Below are positions 44,906 to 55,752 of a stretch of DNA of 64,000 bases, in pieces (the first letter of the stretch is position 1; each line of letters begins with the position of its first letter). Origin of the DNA: Rhabdophis nuchalis (Eukaryota; Chordata; Lepidosauria; Squamata; Natricidae); assembly GCA_039707465.1 (NCBI GenBank), contig CM077648.1, positions 72,683,619-72,747,618 of the forward strand. The letters run 5' to 3'. A model generated the notes under the pieces. That model worked only from the letters and a program-made list of their open reading frames with translations, was not told the DNA's origin and did no database searches. The position numbers and the translations under genes were made by a program.

Positions 44906-46120
44906 GAAGATTAATGTGCACTGAGGATGAAACATGTAACAATAGCCCCCAACACCTAATCAACATGCACAAATTGTGTGCATATTTCCTGCAACATAAA
45001 TTTGCCAATATGACTGGGAAGTAAATGTAAGGGGTCAACCTATATATTTATTTACACCCTGCAAACTTTCTTTTTCCATCATATACATTCATTCATTGTA
45101 TATATGGGCTGAGTGAAAAGAACTTGTAGCAACTCTTTTTGCTACACTATGAATTGACTCTGACCCATTGTCTTGAAAACTGATCAATGGCAGCCAAAAG
45201 TTCAGTTTGCTTCCTGAGGAATAGAAGGATCCCCTGTTTTGCTTTGGTTTTTTTTAATGCAATCCAAATAACTTTGTGGCTAATTGCAGTAGGTACTCTG
45301 CACTGCTGTGGAGAAAAACATTGCCAAGCAGGTCAGGCTATTAAGACTCTGCTTTCAAAGTGTTTCCTCTTCCACAGCAATCTCTGTGATAATGGGAAGC
45401 AACTTAAAGAAGAAGAGTCAGAATTCCTGTTACCAGCAACAATGTGCATGCATAATTAGTGGAGGAGATCAGCTAGAGAAAAATTAACTATTCTCTTCCT
45501 GCTCCCTATGCACATATACACCGAGAGAAACTTTCCCCTTTTTTAAATCTGGCACAACAAGAAAAAGGCATGGATGGCAGATGCCTCTGAACTTTTCTGC
45601 TCCAACCTTTTTCTGGTCAAATAATAAATATTATTTTTGGAGCTTAAAAATAAGCAGCAACACTTTTTCTGAGGTTAAGATGAGGATGTATGGTGGGTTA
45701 TATCCTCTGCTCAAGCTAACCAATAAATATGTATGTATCTCTGGACCCTTTCATTCTAAAGAGGATTGAGATAGATTAAGCAGCTGGTCCATTTGATACT
45801 GATTCACTTAATGATACCCTGATAGGGAGAAAATACATCTATAAGATCGGTTAGATCCATTTGGTGGGTTTTCCATATATTGGCAGATTAAGAAGATAAC
45901 AAACTACAAATAGTTTGAAGTACTAGTAATAATTATAAAACACAATAAACATCAGGTTATCAATAAACCCCATACCTTTTGGAATGGATCTGGTTTACGT
46001 TCCTTTTTCTGATATGGAAGTTAGCATGTTAATTATCAAATGTAAACATTTGATAATTATCTTCAGCAATACCTATAAATGACACTTCACCAAAAAAGCC
46101 TGTCCCAGTCATCCCGTTGG
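44906..46120. other. Intronic sequence; one perfect hairpin
   Basis: No gene recognised. A 90-codon plus-strand open frame at 45187-45459 has no recognisable domain and no splice-site framing. A hairpin sits at 46031-46058. Confidence 0.5.
46031..46058. repeat. Perfect 13-bp hairpin, 2-nt loop
   Basis: AATTATCAAATGT, AA, then its exact inverse ACATTTGATAATT. Confidence 0.95.
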
Positions 46121-46260
46121 GAGGTTACTTACTTACTTACTTACTCACTCACTTTATTTATTTATTTATTTATAATTGGGGACAATAGGACAGGGGTGGT
46201 CGGCACACACGTGCCCTTATGCCCACCCCCTACAAACCTCTTAGGAAAGGGGTGAGGTTT
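46121..46260 (-). mobile_element. Putative LINE 3' tail, antisense
   Basis: (TTAC)n and (TTTA)n runs (46129-46173) are followed by GGGGACAATAGGACAGGGGT, GGCACACACGTGCCCTTATG and CCTCTTAGGAAAGGGGTGAG. This resembles a LINE 3' end common in squamates, with an AAAT-type tail. Family not assigned. Confidence 0.5.
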
Positions 46261-46296
46261 CAAAGACTTCATTTTTTAAAAATGAAGTCTTTGAAA
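46258..46296. repeat. Perfect 19-bp hairpin, 1-nt loop
   Basis: TTTCAAAGACTTCATTTTT followed by one T and its inverse AAAAATGAAGTCTTTGAAA. The arm continues the preceding repeat, so it looks like a snap-back copy. Confidence 0.93.
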
Positions 46297-46463
46297 ATTA
46301 CTAATGACATTAATAAATGGGATATAGCTCAGATCACAACTATTATATAACATGTATTGAAAATAAAAAATGGCAAACCATTTCATCGCTTGCAATTAAT
46401 CTTCATAGGCAGGGAAATCACAATCAATATGGTGGCTGAATTACATTCGGTTTCTCCCTTTTT

Positions 46464-46527
46464 AGAGCATTTTCTGATTTAAAATTTAATAAAAAAATTA
46501 ATAAAAAAAAAGAGCATTTTCTGATTT
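46464..46527. repeat. 17-bp direct repeat flanking an A-rich tract
   Basis: AGAGCATTTTCTGATTT at 46464-46480 and again at 46511-46527, with 30 bp of A-rich sequence (46481-46510) between them. It looks like a target duplication around a tail-only retroposed insert. Confidence 0.8.
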
Positions 46528-47411
46528 GTTTTTCTGACAATGTAGTCTATTTAAAGAGGTAGCTGACATTACAATTTAAACCAATAGACGGTCTGGTTCA
46601 AGATAAAGATTGAAAAAATATTATATACTATATTTCAAATATATGATACACACATATTATTTGAAATACAAATAATAGTGGAAGCAGAGACTAATACTTT
46701 ATAGTTTCTTTATATTTGTTTTTGATATCCTCTGACATTTCTGTTTCAAAACTTGATAACAAGACGAGGCCTTATTCTAACCAGTGGTCATAATGGTCCT
46801 ATCTCTTATACTTAATATTCTCTCTCTCTGAAACTGATTGTAAACCTAGGCACAAGGAGAAAGCCTTGTTGAATTGAAATAGGAATTACATGTGAACATA
46901 TTTAGATTACATCAAATAGAAAAATGATTTAAAATGCTGTTCTGTTATTATCTAAATGTTATAAAATAAAAGTATGAGAAGTAATGTTGATACAAAGACA
47001 TTTAATTAATCAAGAGTCTTTATGTATTTTTCACTTGACCTTTCCCCCACACATTAGATTATATTTTAGTATGAAAATAAATCCTACTTCATGCAAAAAT
47101 AGCATACTGTAAAATGCATGCATGAAATTTTGATCTGTTACAATTCAATGATTTCCTCAAGATGAGGAATCTTCATAGAGATTGTATGAAATTAAATGTC
47201 CCTAAGATTTGTAGAATGTATTATTTAGTCACTTTTGAAGGAAAGCTCTTGGTTCCTTGGCTTCCATAAGGCAATACCAGATACATGTAAAATTATCAGG
47301 ACTGGAATGTAAATATCTGTATTTTAATAAATTTCAAATAAAATTCTCTTCAGTTGATCTTAGGAGAGGATTATTTTTTAATCATTCCTGCTTTTTTTAA
47401 ATGTTTTATTT
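46528..47411. other. Intronic sequence
   Basis: No feature recognised. Confidence 0.5.
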
Positions 47412-47422
47412 CTATTGCTGTT

Positions 47423-48683
47423 TCCAAAAAGTTTTATTGGTTTTCAAAATATACATGGGAAAAAGGAATAGGGTGTATATAAAATTTTGGTAGCTCCCAT
47501 GCCGGTGATGGCAGTCCTCCCAGACCTCACAAGTTTATAATTTTAAAAATAACGGATGAACATATACAGAGTTTACATTGTGTCAACCATATGTTCAATT
47601 ATCTCTTTCTTTGCCACTTTCTATTGTATCGACAGTTACAATAAAATTTCAGATAAAATCATTTTTGTGATCTGAGCCTTTTCGCTATTGCTGCTTCTTC
47701 CTTGTCACCAGGTGGGGCCGTCGCCCCTTTCATTCCCCCATCTCCGTCCTCTAGGAGAGAGGAGTGCTTTTGAAAGAAGGCATCCGCCTCATTTAATGTT
47801 TCAATTCTTGTCCTACCCCCCTCCCAGAAGATCAGCATTCCCTCTGGCAATAACCATTTGAACCAAATTCCTTTATTATATAATTTCTTAGACAAGAAGG
47901 AGTATTTCCTTGTTTCCCTAATTTTTTTCGGAATTTGTTTCAAAATGGCTATTTCTTTGTCTTGATACCTTAACGGTCCCCCCCTTTGGGCCCCCAATAT
48001 CTCATCCCTCGTGGACCTCCTAAGAAATTTAACATGAACCTCTCTTGGGACATTGTGAATTCTAGCATATGCTGAATTAATTCTATAGACCAGGTCCATA
48101 TCCCACCAGAGTTGTTCTTTATCTCTTTTAAGGTATTCTGCTAATATTGTACTCATAACATCTTCATTTTCTGTCTCTGGTATGTTCTGGAACCTGAGAA
48201 AAAAAGACATTCTTTCAAATTCTATTTTAGACATGTAATTCCCTAATTCTAAATTTCCCTTTCGAATTTCCTTAATCTCTTTCTCCATCTCAGCTGCTCC
48301 CCCCTCCAACATCATAATTCTTTGTTTATTGTCCGTTGTAGTTTGTTGTGTTTCTGTGAGTCCTATTTTAAAGTCTGCCATCTCTTTCCGCAATTCATTC
48401 ATGTTTCTCATAAGCTCCTGAAACATTTGGGTAACCGACAATTCCTGTGATCTCTCTCCAGCAGATTCTTTCTGTAATAATGAAGTAATCTTCGACTGTT
48501 GCATGCTCGGGCTGGAGACTGCTGAGGAAGGGGCAGATGTTGATTTTCCAGTCGGCGGTTTTTTAGGACCCATTGTTTCAGTTCAAAATTGCTAAGAAAA
48601 AATGGCGTCAAAGGAGCAGACCGCTGGGACAGGTCAAGATATCAGAGCAATCCAAATTTTAAAAAAAATCCAATTCTCCTTCA
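47423..48683 (-). mobile_element. ORF1-only L1 element (HAL1-like), 1.26 kb, with TSD
   Basis: On the minus strand: a 110-bp leader, an intact ORF1 (48573-47659), then a 236-bp 3' UTR ending CCAATAAAACTTTTTGGA. No ORF2 sequence is present. The 11-bp direct repeat CTATTGCTGTT (plus-strand sense) bounds it at 47412-47422 and 48684-48694, so the ORF2-less molecule itself appears to have inserted. The AATAAA-containing 3' end resembles that of the 60645-62896 element (CCCAATAAAACTTTTC). Confidence 0.8.
47659..48573 (-). CDS. L1 ORF1 protein, intact 304 codons
   Basis: An L1-type ORF1p is an RNA-binding trimeric chaperone that packages the element RNA in the cytoplasm. Seen here: a basic/Ser-rich N-terminus (residues 1-45), a heptad-rich coiled-coil region (about 46-116, with LRNMNELRKEM-like spacing and EMEKEIKEIRK), an RRM-like domain (about 117-192, with FERMSFFLRFQNIPE and NVPREVHVKFLRRSTRDE) and a C-terminal domain (about 193-275, with AILKQIPKKIRE and WFKWLLPEGMLIFWEGG). 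It starts at an ATG in GGGTCC context (MGPKKPP), matching the position of MASKKQP in the sister copy. There is no stop or frameshift over 304 residues, which suggests youth or selection in the element lineage. No ORF2 follows. Confidence 0.9.
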   Translation of the reverse strand: MGPKKPPTGKSTSAPSSAVSSPSMQQSKITSLLQKESAGERSQELSVTQMFQELMRNMNELRKEMADFKIGLTETQQTTTDNKQRIMMLEGGAAEMEKEIKEIRKGNLELGNYMSKIEFERMSFFLRFQNIPETENEDVMSTILAEYLKRDKEQLWWDMDLVYRINSAYARIHNVPREVHVKFLRRSTRDEILGAQRGGPLRYQDKEIAILKQIPKKIRETRKYSFLSKKLYNKGIWFKWLLPEGMLIFWEGGRTRIETLNEADAFFQKHSSLLEDGDGGMKGATAPPGDKEEAAIAKRLRSQK

Positions 48684-48694
48684 CTATTGCTGTT

Positions 48695-49428
48695 GTTATA
48701 ATTTTAACATGTTGTAAGCCATCTAGTCTTTTGATTTGAGTAAACTATAAAAATGGCTGCAGATCCCTATTTTAGAATTTTGATGCTATCCATAATTGGT
48801 CAACAGTACACATTTTATTTTAATTACTTCCAAACATCTGAATGTTTCCATATGAAATAATTTATACTTTTGGGAGTGACATTTTGCATTTGTCATGTTC
48901 TATGAACCTCATCCAAACTAAACTGCAAGGCAGCAAGTCCAGTGTTTTCTTTACATTAATAATAAAATGTCTGTCCTTACCATGGCGCTTTGCTTCATTT
49001 AAAAGAAGGATTCATGGTAACCTGAAGCATCTTCCTTCTCTAAGAAAATTAGTTAGCTGGTAACGGATATCTATTTCTTGCAGAGATGTACACTTGCTTA
49101 TCACATTGCTCGGTTTTGGGGATGAGCAATGATGTGTAAAGCTAAAAAAATAAGAACCTTAAGCAAAAGAATGTATCTATTTATGCACATTTTTATGTAG
49201 CACAATGTCCTAATGCTTTGAATTGGGCCAGGAGCAAACCAGCAACTATTATAGCAACAGTAACATAGGGGGAGATTGCTAGATCCCCTGTCTTCAGTTT
49301 GCATTCTGAATCAATTGAAGTTGATGTTGATTTCAAAAATCATATGTAGAATGCAATAAAGACATGAGGGAAAAGAAGAAGAAAACAAAGCCAGATTAAT
49401 CTAGTTTACACTTAGATTTTCACTATAC
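48695..49428. other. Intronic sequence
   Basis: No feature recognised. Confidence 0.5.
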
Positions 49429-49436
49429 AGTACTTC

Positions 49437-51457
49437 CAGTGGTGGATTTCAATTTTTTTTAGAACATATGTAGGTCTTACCATCTTTGTCTCTCTCTTTT
49501 CTCTCTCTCCCCCTTCCTTCCTTCCTCTCTTACTCTTTCTTTCTCACTCTCCCCCCCCCCTCTCTCACACACACCTTCCAGTTGGCGAAAATTTCTGTTT
49601 TGCCAGCTGGGAGGCTGGCAAAGAAGCCTCGTTTTCCCTGCCACCTGTGCACTTCACTTGCTGCAGCTCGGACACCAGGGAGGCAGGAGTAGCTCTGTCT
49701 GGGTTTGGGGAAGGGCCGTTCCTTCTGCTCAGCTTATGGCCTTACGGACTTGAAAAGGCCCCATGGTCCACAGTTGATCTCTTCCTGGCCAAAAGGGCAC
49801 CTTTTTGGTCCCAGAGAGGCTTCTGGAAGAGAGTGGCCAAAGTGGCTTCTCTCTCCTCCTCCTGCCAGCCGAAGGAAAAGCATGGGGAGACAGGCTCCGC
49901 ACGCTGCTCTGCTGGGCTGCTGCAGCCGAGCTTCCACTGACCCCTAAAGAAGAAGTGGTGGCGGATCCTCTTCTCAGATGACCCAGATGTGCCTTCCCAA
50001 TAGGAAATTGTTTACATTGTTGTTCTAGGAAGAAAATGAAAAGGGTGGTTTATGCCGCCTTGAGCTCCAGGAAAAAGCTGGGATTGAAAAAAAAAGTAGC
50101 ATTGTGACTAGCTCCACCATCTGTGGATCATGGGACCTGTGGGCTGGCCATGCCTTGGAAGGCACCACATTGGACAAGACATCGCTAAGTTCTAGTGTGG
50201 TGAGAGCGCAGGACCAAAGCCCCTCTCCCAACTGGTCCTTCCTCCCTCTGAGGACAAGGGACCCGGCTGCCCTGCTGCCTCTGGCGGACAGGGCTTTACT
50301 GTCCTGTGATGAAGATTCTGTCCCTCATCCCAGAACCTTCGTAACTGTGGGAACTTGTTCTCACTCATCTGGGCTTGTGAAGAGGCTTCCCTTCGAGAGT
50401 CTCCAGCTGTAATTGTGCAGGGTGTGTGCCTGCCTCTGTTTTCCATGGCATGGAGCCATAGCCGTCTTTTGGTTCACTAGGGGCTACCTTTCAAGAAGTG
50501 CATAAAAAGAGAAACTGGGCAGGGAGAGAGTGGGAACAAAGCCACTGGCCCTAACTGCAGGACCAATGGCAGGAAACTGGCGAGGCTCTGTGTGGCCAGC
50601 GATGACTCCGGAGCCTATCCACGGGGGTGGAAAGACAAGGAATGCGAGGCAAACCAGGGGGCCTTGTCCTTCTGAAGAGGAGTTACCGAAGAGGGCCTGC
50701 CCCAAAGAGGGCAGATGTGGTGGCATCAGTCTTGGGATGTTCTGCGGAGCCCCCGGGGAAAAACACAGCTGCCAGATATTTTTAAATGGGGATAGCTTTT
50801 TAACCAGGCAGCTGTCAAAGAGAAGGGAGCGTGCGCCATGTGGGCTTCTCACAATCTTCTTCGACTGTTGGACAATCCCACGTGGTGGGATCCCTTCTCT
50901 TTGATAGCCATCTCATTTACAATAGAGGGGGGGAATCCATGCATTTTGCTCCCTCTACATGGATTTCCCTCCCCCATTGGATACGACGTGGCTATCAAAG
51001 AGAAGGGAGCAGTGTGTGCCACGTGGGTTTTTCCAATAGCCAAAGAAGGAACAGGAGGTGAGGATTCGGCTTTTGGACAAGCCCACAAGGCATGCACTTC
51101 TATTTGACAGCTGCCTCATTTCCAATGGAGGGGGAGAAATCCATACAGAGGGAGGAAAACACATAGATTTCTTCCCCACCCCCACAGCAACATCAAAGAG
51201 AAGGGAGCACACGCCACATGGGCTTCTCCCAATCCTCTGCTCCAGCAAAGGAAGTGGGTGGGCGGGGCTAGCCTGGTGCTGACAGACAGGTTGAGCGAGC
51301 GAGCGAGCGGCAACTGGGTGGCGCAAGCGGGGGGGGGCAGGCCAGGGGAGGGAGCGTTCTGGTACGGGGCTTCCGGAACAACAGGTACAGGAAGGCATAC
51401 TAAATTTCACCATCCAGTATGGCCGTACCTGTCTGTACTGGTTGAAACCCACCCCTG
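49437..51457 (+). mobile_element. 2.0-kb non-autonomous hAT-type element
   Basis: The left end CAGTGGTGGATTTCAA and right end TTGAAACCCACCCCTG are flanked by a perfect 8-bp duplication AGTACTTC (49429-49436 and 51458-51465). The right 230 bp match the right end of 9003-12102, and the pyrimidine tract and TTTCTGTTTTGCCAGCTGGG block (49590-49645) match 4465-4535. Modules of about 100 bp (ATTGGATACGACGTGGC, GAGAAGGGAGCA) recur at 50790-51210 in both orientations. No transposase is visible. Confidence 0.93.
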
Positions 51458-51507
51458 AGTACTTCCCTTTATACTCTTTGTATTTGCAAAGCATCCTTAC
51501 TTCTACT

Positions 51508-51840
51508 TTGTGGTGCAGTGACTCAGCGGTTAAAAAACTGGGCTTGTCAGCTGGAAGCTAAGGTTCAAGACCCAAGTGCCATATGAGGGGGCAAGCTCCT
51601 GTCTTTGCTCCAGCTCCTGCCAACCTAGCTGTTCAAAAGCATGCAAATGTGAGTAGATAAATAGGTACCGCTTCGGTGAGAAGGAAACAGCATTCGATGA
51701 CATCATGGTGGCCACATGACTGTGGAAATGTCTTTGGACAGCTCTGGCTCAGTGGCCTTGAAACAGAAATAAGCACTACCACCTATAGTCGGCAATGACT
51801 AGCAGAGTAAAAGGACTCCTTCACCTTTTTTACAAACTTG
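51508..51840 (+). mobile_element. tRNA-derived SINE (Squam/ACE-like), complete with TSD
   Basis: The tRNA-like head is TGGTGCAGTGACTCAGCGGT (A box) and GGTTCAAGACC (B box). The body is TCCAGCTCCTGCCAACCTAG, GTGGCCACATGACTGTGG, and GGACAGCTCTGGCTC, and the end is CGGCAATGACTAGCAGAGTA, CTTCACCTTTTTT. The direct repeat CTTCTACT flanks it (51500-51507 and 51841-51848). This is the layout of an abundant squamate SINE, and it is one of the stronger pointers to the host group. Confidence 0.87.
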
Positions 51841-51848
51841 CTTCTACT

Positions 51849-52713
51849 ATATTCATATACAGCTTCAAACCTTTCTTTTATTCTTACTCTTATTTTCTAT
51901 CTTAAAATATTAACTCTGGGCAAAACACTTAATAGTTAGAAAATACAACTATTTATGAATCGATACTTTCCATTTTTGATTATTGAGCCTTCTTGTATAG
52001 ATAAAATGAAAATTTCATTTGTCCTACAACTCACACTTATAAAAATACATAAACTTCTCTTAGTCCTAGAGTTCTCAAAATTCATTCTATTCAGTGGAAA
52101 GAGGAAGACTGCTTGAGATTTTAATTCAAAATTCAAGATTGGTAAATCTTTTACTGCTATCTTGGATGAGGATTTTTTAAATCTCTATCATAGATTTTAT
52201 TATAAGTATCACAAAGCTGATTACTCAGTAATCAAAAACTCTGTAAATATCAGATCCAGTTCAACCTATTTTACTTCTTGAGTTTGAGCACCTAATTGGT
52301 GTCTATCTCCCACAAATCATAATCAATTCTACCCAAAGTTAGTCACATTAACTCATATAAATATAAACTGAACGTATATAGGCTTTTTCTAAAAGAAATA
52401 GAGATAGGAAATGCTTACAACTATGCTAGCATACATGTTAACAATTATAAACCACATAATGCATAATGGAATTCCTGCAGAATGAAAAAGCCGAAGAAGA
52501 AGATAATACATATTGAAGAGAGAGCAATCCATATCTATTTAACAAAAGAATTTCAACAGATAAGTGATCAGTCTGTAATGATATATAATATAATGCATAA
52601 AATAATACAATATTATATTGTAATGACATGTCAATATAATAGCCTTGTTACAATTTCTTAAAATATCTTTAAAGGGGCAAATAATAGCTATTACTTACCT
52701 TTCAAAGTTTAGA
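51849..52713. other. AT-rich intronic sequence
   Basis: No feature recognised. Confidence 0.5.
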
Positions 52714-52721
52714 GCTTAGAG

Positions 52722-52843
52722 CAGTGTTTCTCAACCTTGTCAACTTGAAGATGTCCGGACTTCAACTCCCAGCAGTCGCTGGCTGGGGAATTCTGGGAGT
52801 TGAAGTCCGGACATCTTCAAGTTGACAAGGTTGAGAAACACTG
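52722..52843. mobile_element. Foldback hAT-type MITE, 122 bp, near-perfect palindrome
   Basis: CAGTGTTTCTCAACCTTG then TTGAAGATGTCCGGACTTC, and almost the whole sequence is mirrored to GGTTGAGAAACACTG. The flanks are GCTTAGAG (52714-52721) and GCCTAGAG (52844-52851), an 8-bp duplication with one change. The arms are nearly identical. A related core (AATTCTGGGAATTTAAGTTC) lies at about 53060-53090. Confidence 0.93.
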
Positions 52844-52851
52844 GCCTAGAG

Positions 52852-54825
52852 AACCAGGGATGAGCAATTAGCACTGCAAAACCTTTCTGAGGGACATTTC
52901 AAAACCCCAGCATGGTTATTTGAGAGCCCTTTCATATTACCTGAGTCAGCATTGCAACATTATTGTTGCAGTAGAAGCACCACCAAAGTGGAAGGACTCT
53001 TTTTGGCCAGGAAAGAGGGGAATAGAATTCCTACAATTGTTCTTCATGGCTGGCTCAGGAATTCTGGGAATTTAAGTTCACAAGGCCATATTTCCCCACT
53101 TCTGTTTTAGAGTTAGAGCATAATTATTTGATAAAAGGCAAAAGAAAATATGTATCTGGGGTTTGTTCATAAATTTCTGGGGTACTCCATTATCCTCAAG
53201 AGCTTTTGGGCCTTACTTCCAGAAAATGAAATCTAAGCATTGTACCATTTTACAATTTTGAAACAGGACTGTTAACAATTTTTACTATGAATGTTAGAAT
53301 TCATATAGCCACAGTTCTCACGAAGACTAACAATTGCTGTTTTACATAGTAAAAGTTATCATTTTCCCATTAGAACCAAATGTTAACAAACTTTTTTATT
53401 TTTTAAAAAATTACACATTATATTGCAAAATATATTCCATATTTATGAGAGTGCAGAATTTAAAATGATCATATGATATACAGCCATTTTATGGAATCTA
53501 TTAGAGGGAAAATCAAATTCTTCTTTGCTTTTAGAGTTTCTCCACAGAAAATCTAGAATTAAAAAGATGTCAGAAATTCTATGCCCCTGAATGCTTGCAT
53601 AGAATCAAATGACATGTAGTAATCAGTACATTCTATTTTTTCCAATTCTTCTTGCAAGCCTGATTTTTCTAAATTGCCTGTAATTGCACGCCCTGATAGC
53701 CTAACTTAAACACATTAATTTGTTGTATGGGGTTCATAAGGCAAAAATTAATAAGTGAAATATGCTTTCCTTTTAAAGACAGACTTTAAATTTATTTTTA
53801 AAGGTCACATTTGGCTGATGCATGCCTTGTCCTAAGGGCATATTTGATTTTTTTTTTAAAGTTGGAAATTTCCTGACAATAAATTCCTGGGATCAGGGTT
53901 TAGGGGTAAAAGGCATTATGTTGTAAAATGTATACTTATTTTTAAAAGTTCAATTCAGTATAAACTTACTAAAACCAAAGCTAGCAATAAGGTCACAAAT
54001 TAAAATTAAATTAAAAACTCAACCTGCTGAAGATTATGCAAATAATAGTAATATTCAATAAGTTATTACAAAGTGACCCACTTAATGCTATGATACTAAT
54101 TCTCAAATTCTAAACGTTGGTATCTTTTATAATTATTTTGGTTTAATGTAAGCTATCCCAGGAAATATTCTCACATATTTTTATCTGAAATATATAATGA
54201 AATATTTAATATTCACTTAGACTTAGACTTATACTTAGTCAGAAGTGCAGGAGGTCAGTGACACAGAAATGTCAGTTTAGTAAAATGTTTGGTTCATTTA
54301 TAGCATTGGGAGGTTTTGAAGTGATACAGAAAGCAAAATAAGTGTTAAGTCTGTACTTATTCTGAATCTTATTTTGATTTAAAAATGCAACAATTTAAAA
54401 AGTGGCAAAAATGTGGAGTGCTGTTTAAATTCTGTAGAATAATCTCCATGTTTATCAGAGGCTACAACAATGGGATGAGGATGGAAAACTAAGTCTTATA
54501 ACTATATTTATATCTGTTTTGGGTATAATTTGGCATAATTACTTATTTTGACATCCTCCCATCATTGTTCCAAAGCTTTCAACATAGTTATATTACTATA
54601 GAACCTTTGTGGATTTATTAATTATTTATTTATTAATCAATTTTATGTAGTCATCATCTCACCAAAGGCGAAATTGGGTGGCACTCAACAACAGATAAAA
54701 CAACCAATATAAAACATTATATAATTATATTAGGTATAATATATAATTATATTATATTATTATATAATATTAATTCATTATAATTAATATTATAAAACAA
54801 AAAAACCTTCTTAGCAGAGCAGGGT
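52852..54825. other. AT-rich intronic sequence
   Basis: Only AT dinucleotide-rich stretches (about 54715-54795) and a short hAT-like scrap near 53060-53090 stand out. Confidence 0.5.
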
Positions 54826-54859
54826 ATCATACATACCCTGGTCGCTCCTTTCCACCCGG

Positions 54860-55368
54860 CCAGCAATGGTCAGCCGGAAATAATGGTGTGATCCGCTAAA
54901 TAAGCCCTATCTAGAATGGGCCCAGGTGATTGGTAAACCCGCATTGATAAATTTCTCCTCGTACAACACATCACACCAAGTGCCACAACAGGCAGAAGCC
55001 CCTCCGAACCTTTAATGGATCGCTGACTAAGGTCTCCCTTAGACCCGGTACACCCTAACTATTCTGCCAAAAACCCCACAGATTCGACCAGCCAACTCCA
55101 GTCATTTAGCATAGGGGATCAAATATATGCCCACAACTATGCTGTGGGTGTTCTCTGGGTTCCTGCCACAATCGCTGAAATTACCGGTCCTCGATTCTAC
55201 CGATTAGAGCTCGAGGATGGTAGAAACTGGAGAAGGCACACTGACCAACTCCAAGGCCAACTCAGCCACTCCACTCCTACCAAAATGAAACAAACATATA
55301 CTCCTCCTACAGGAGACTCAAGCCCAAAAGAACCGGGCACTTATCTTTTGAACCAGGAGTCCAGGTGA
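54860..55368 (+). pseudogene. Ty3/Gypsy integrase C-terminal remnant
   Basis: Integrase inserts the element cDNA into chromosomal DNA. Visible pieces are PFHPASNGQPE (end of the catalytic core, near 54850-54885), a frame with TPSATTGRSPSE (about 54970-55005), and an intact stretch up to 55366 with QIYAHNYAVGVLWVPATIAE, TGPRFYRLELEDGRNWRRH and TDQLQ. The last is the GPY/F module of chromodomain-less gypsy integrases. Frame changes and a deletion separate the pieces. The 75-codon open frame starting at 55144 covers the last part. It is non-functional. Confidence 0.82.
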
Positions 55369-55537
55369 ACCAGTTCCAAGAGCTGCAGCTGCGCCCCAAG
55401 GAAGTTTCCAGGCGCTTCCATTAGTTGAGCCAGGAACCGCAGCAGCAGCCCCATACGAATAGGTCACTGCCTCTGCTCCAACGCCTACTTACGGGACTAT
55501 AGAACTAATTGGGTGAGCCCATCTAAGAGGGGAGGAG

Positions 55538-55752
55538 TGTTAAATGTTAAGACTGGAGCAATAAGCTCCACCAAGCTCCTTCATTCCGGTGGGAAAATAC
55601 TTGAAGCTGATTGGCTGAGCCATCTGACAGCTCCCTATCAAGGGCAAGCTATCAGATAGGCCAGTGCTGGATCTGTACATAGTTTGCTGAATAAAGAGCT
55701 GTTGTTGCCACTGAAGCCTGAGGCCTGTCTCCTTCATTCACCCTATCTAACA
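55538..55752 (+). mobile_element. LTR of Ty3/Gypsy element
   Basis: TG..CA bounded, 215 bp, preceded by a polypurine tract. Contains GCTGATTGGCTGAGCC (CCAAT-like in complement), GCTGAATAAAGAGCTG with the AATAAA signal, and a GCCTGTCTCCTTCATTC end region. These are normal features of a short gypsy LTR carrying promoter and polyadenylation signals. Confidence 0.85.

Larger units (their letters stand above)
54826..55752 (+). mobile_element. Ty3/Gypsy retrotransposon 3' end with LTR, 5'-truncated
   Basis: Degraded integrase sequence (54826-55370) is followed by non-coding sequence, a polypurine tract AAGAGGGGAGGAG (55525-55537) and a 215-bp LTR starting TGTTAAATG and ending CTATCTAACA. The order pol, polypurine tract, LTR is that of Ty3/Gypsy elements. 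The 5' LTR, gag and most of pol are absent. The LTR matches the solo LTR at 8754-8965. Confidence 0.85.

Noticed and set aside
45187..45459. 90-codon open frame in unique sequence
   Set aside because: No recognisable domain, no splice-site framing and no similarity I can recall. Kept only as background.
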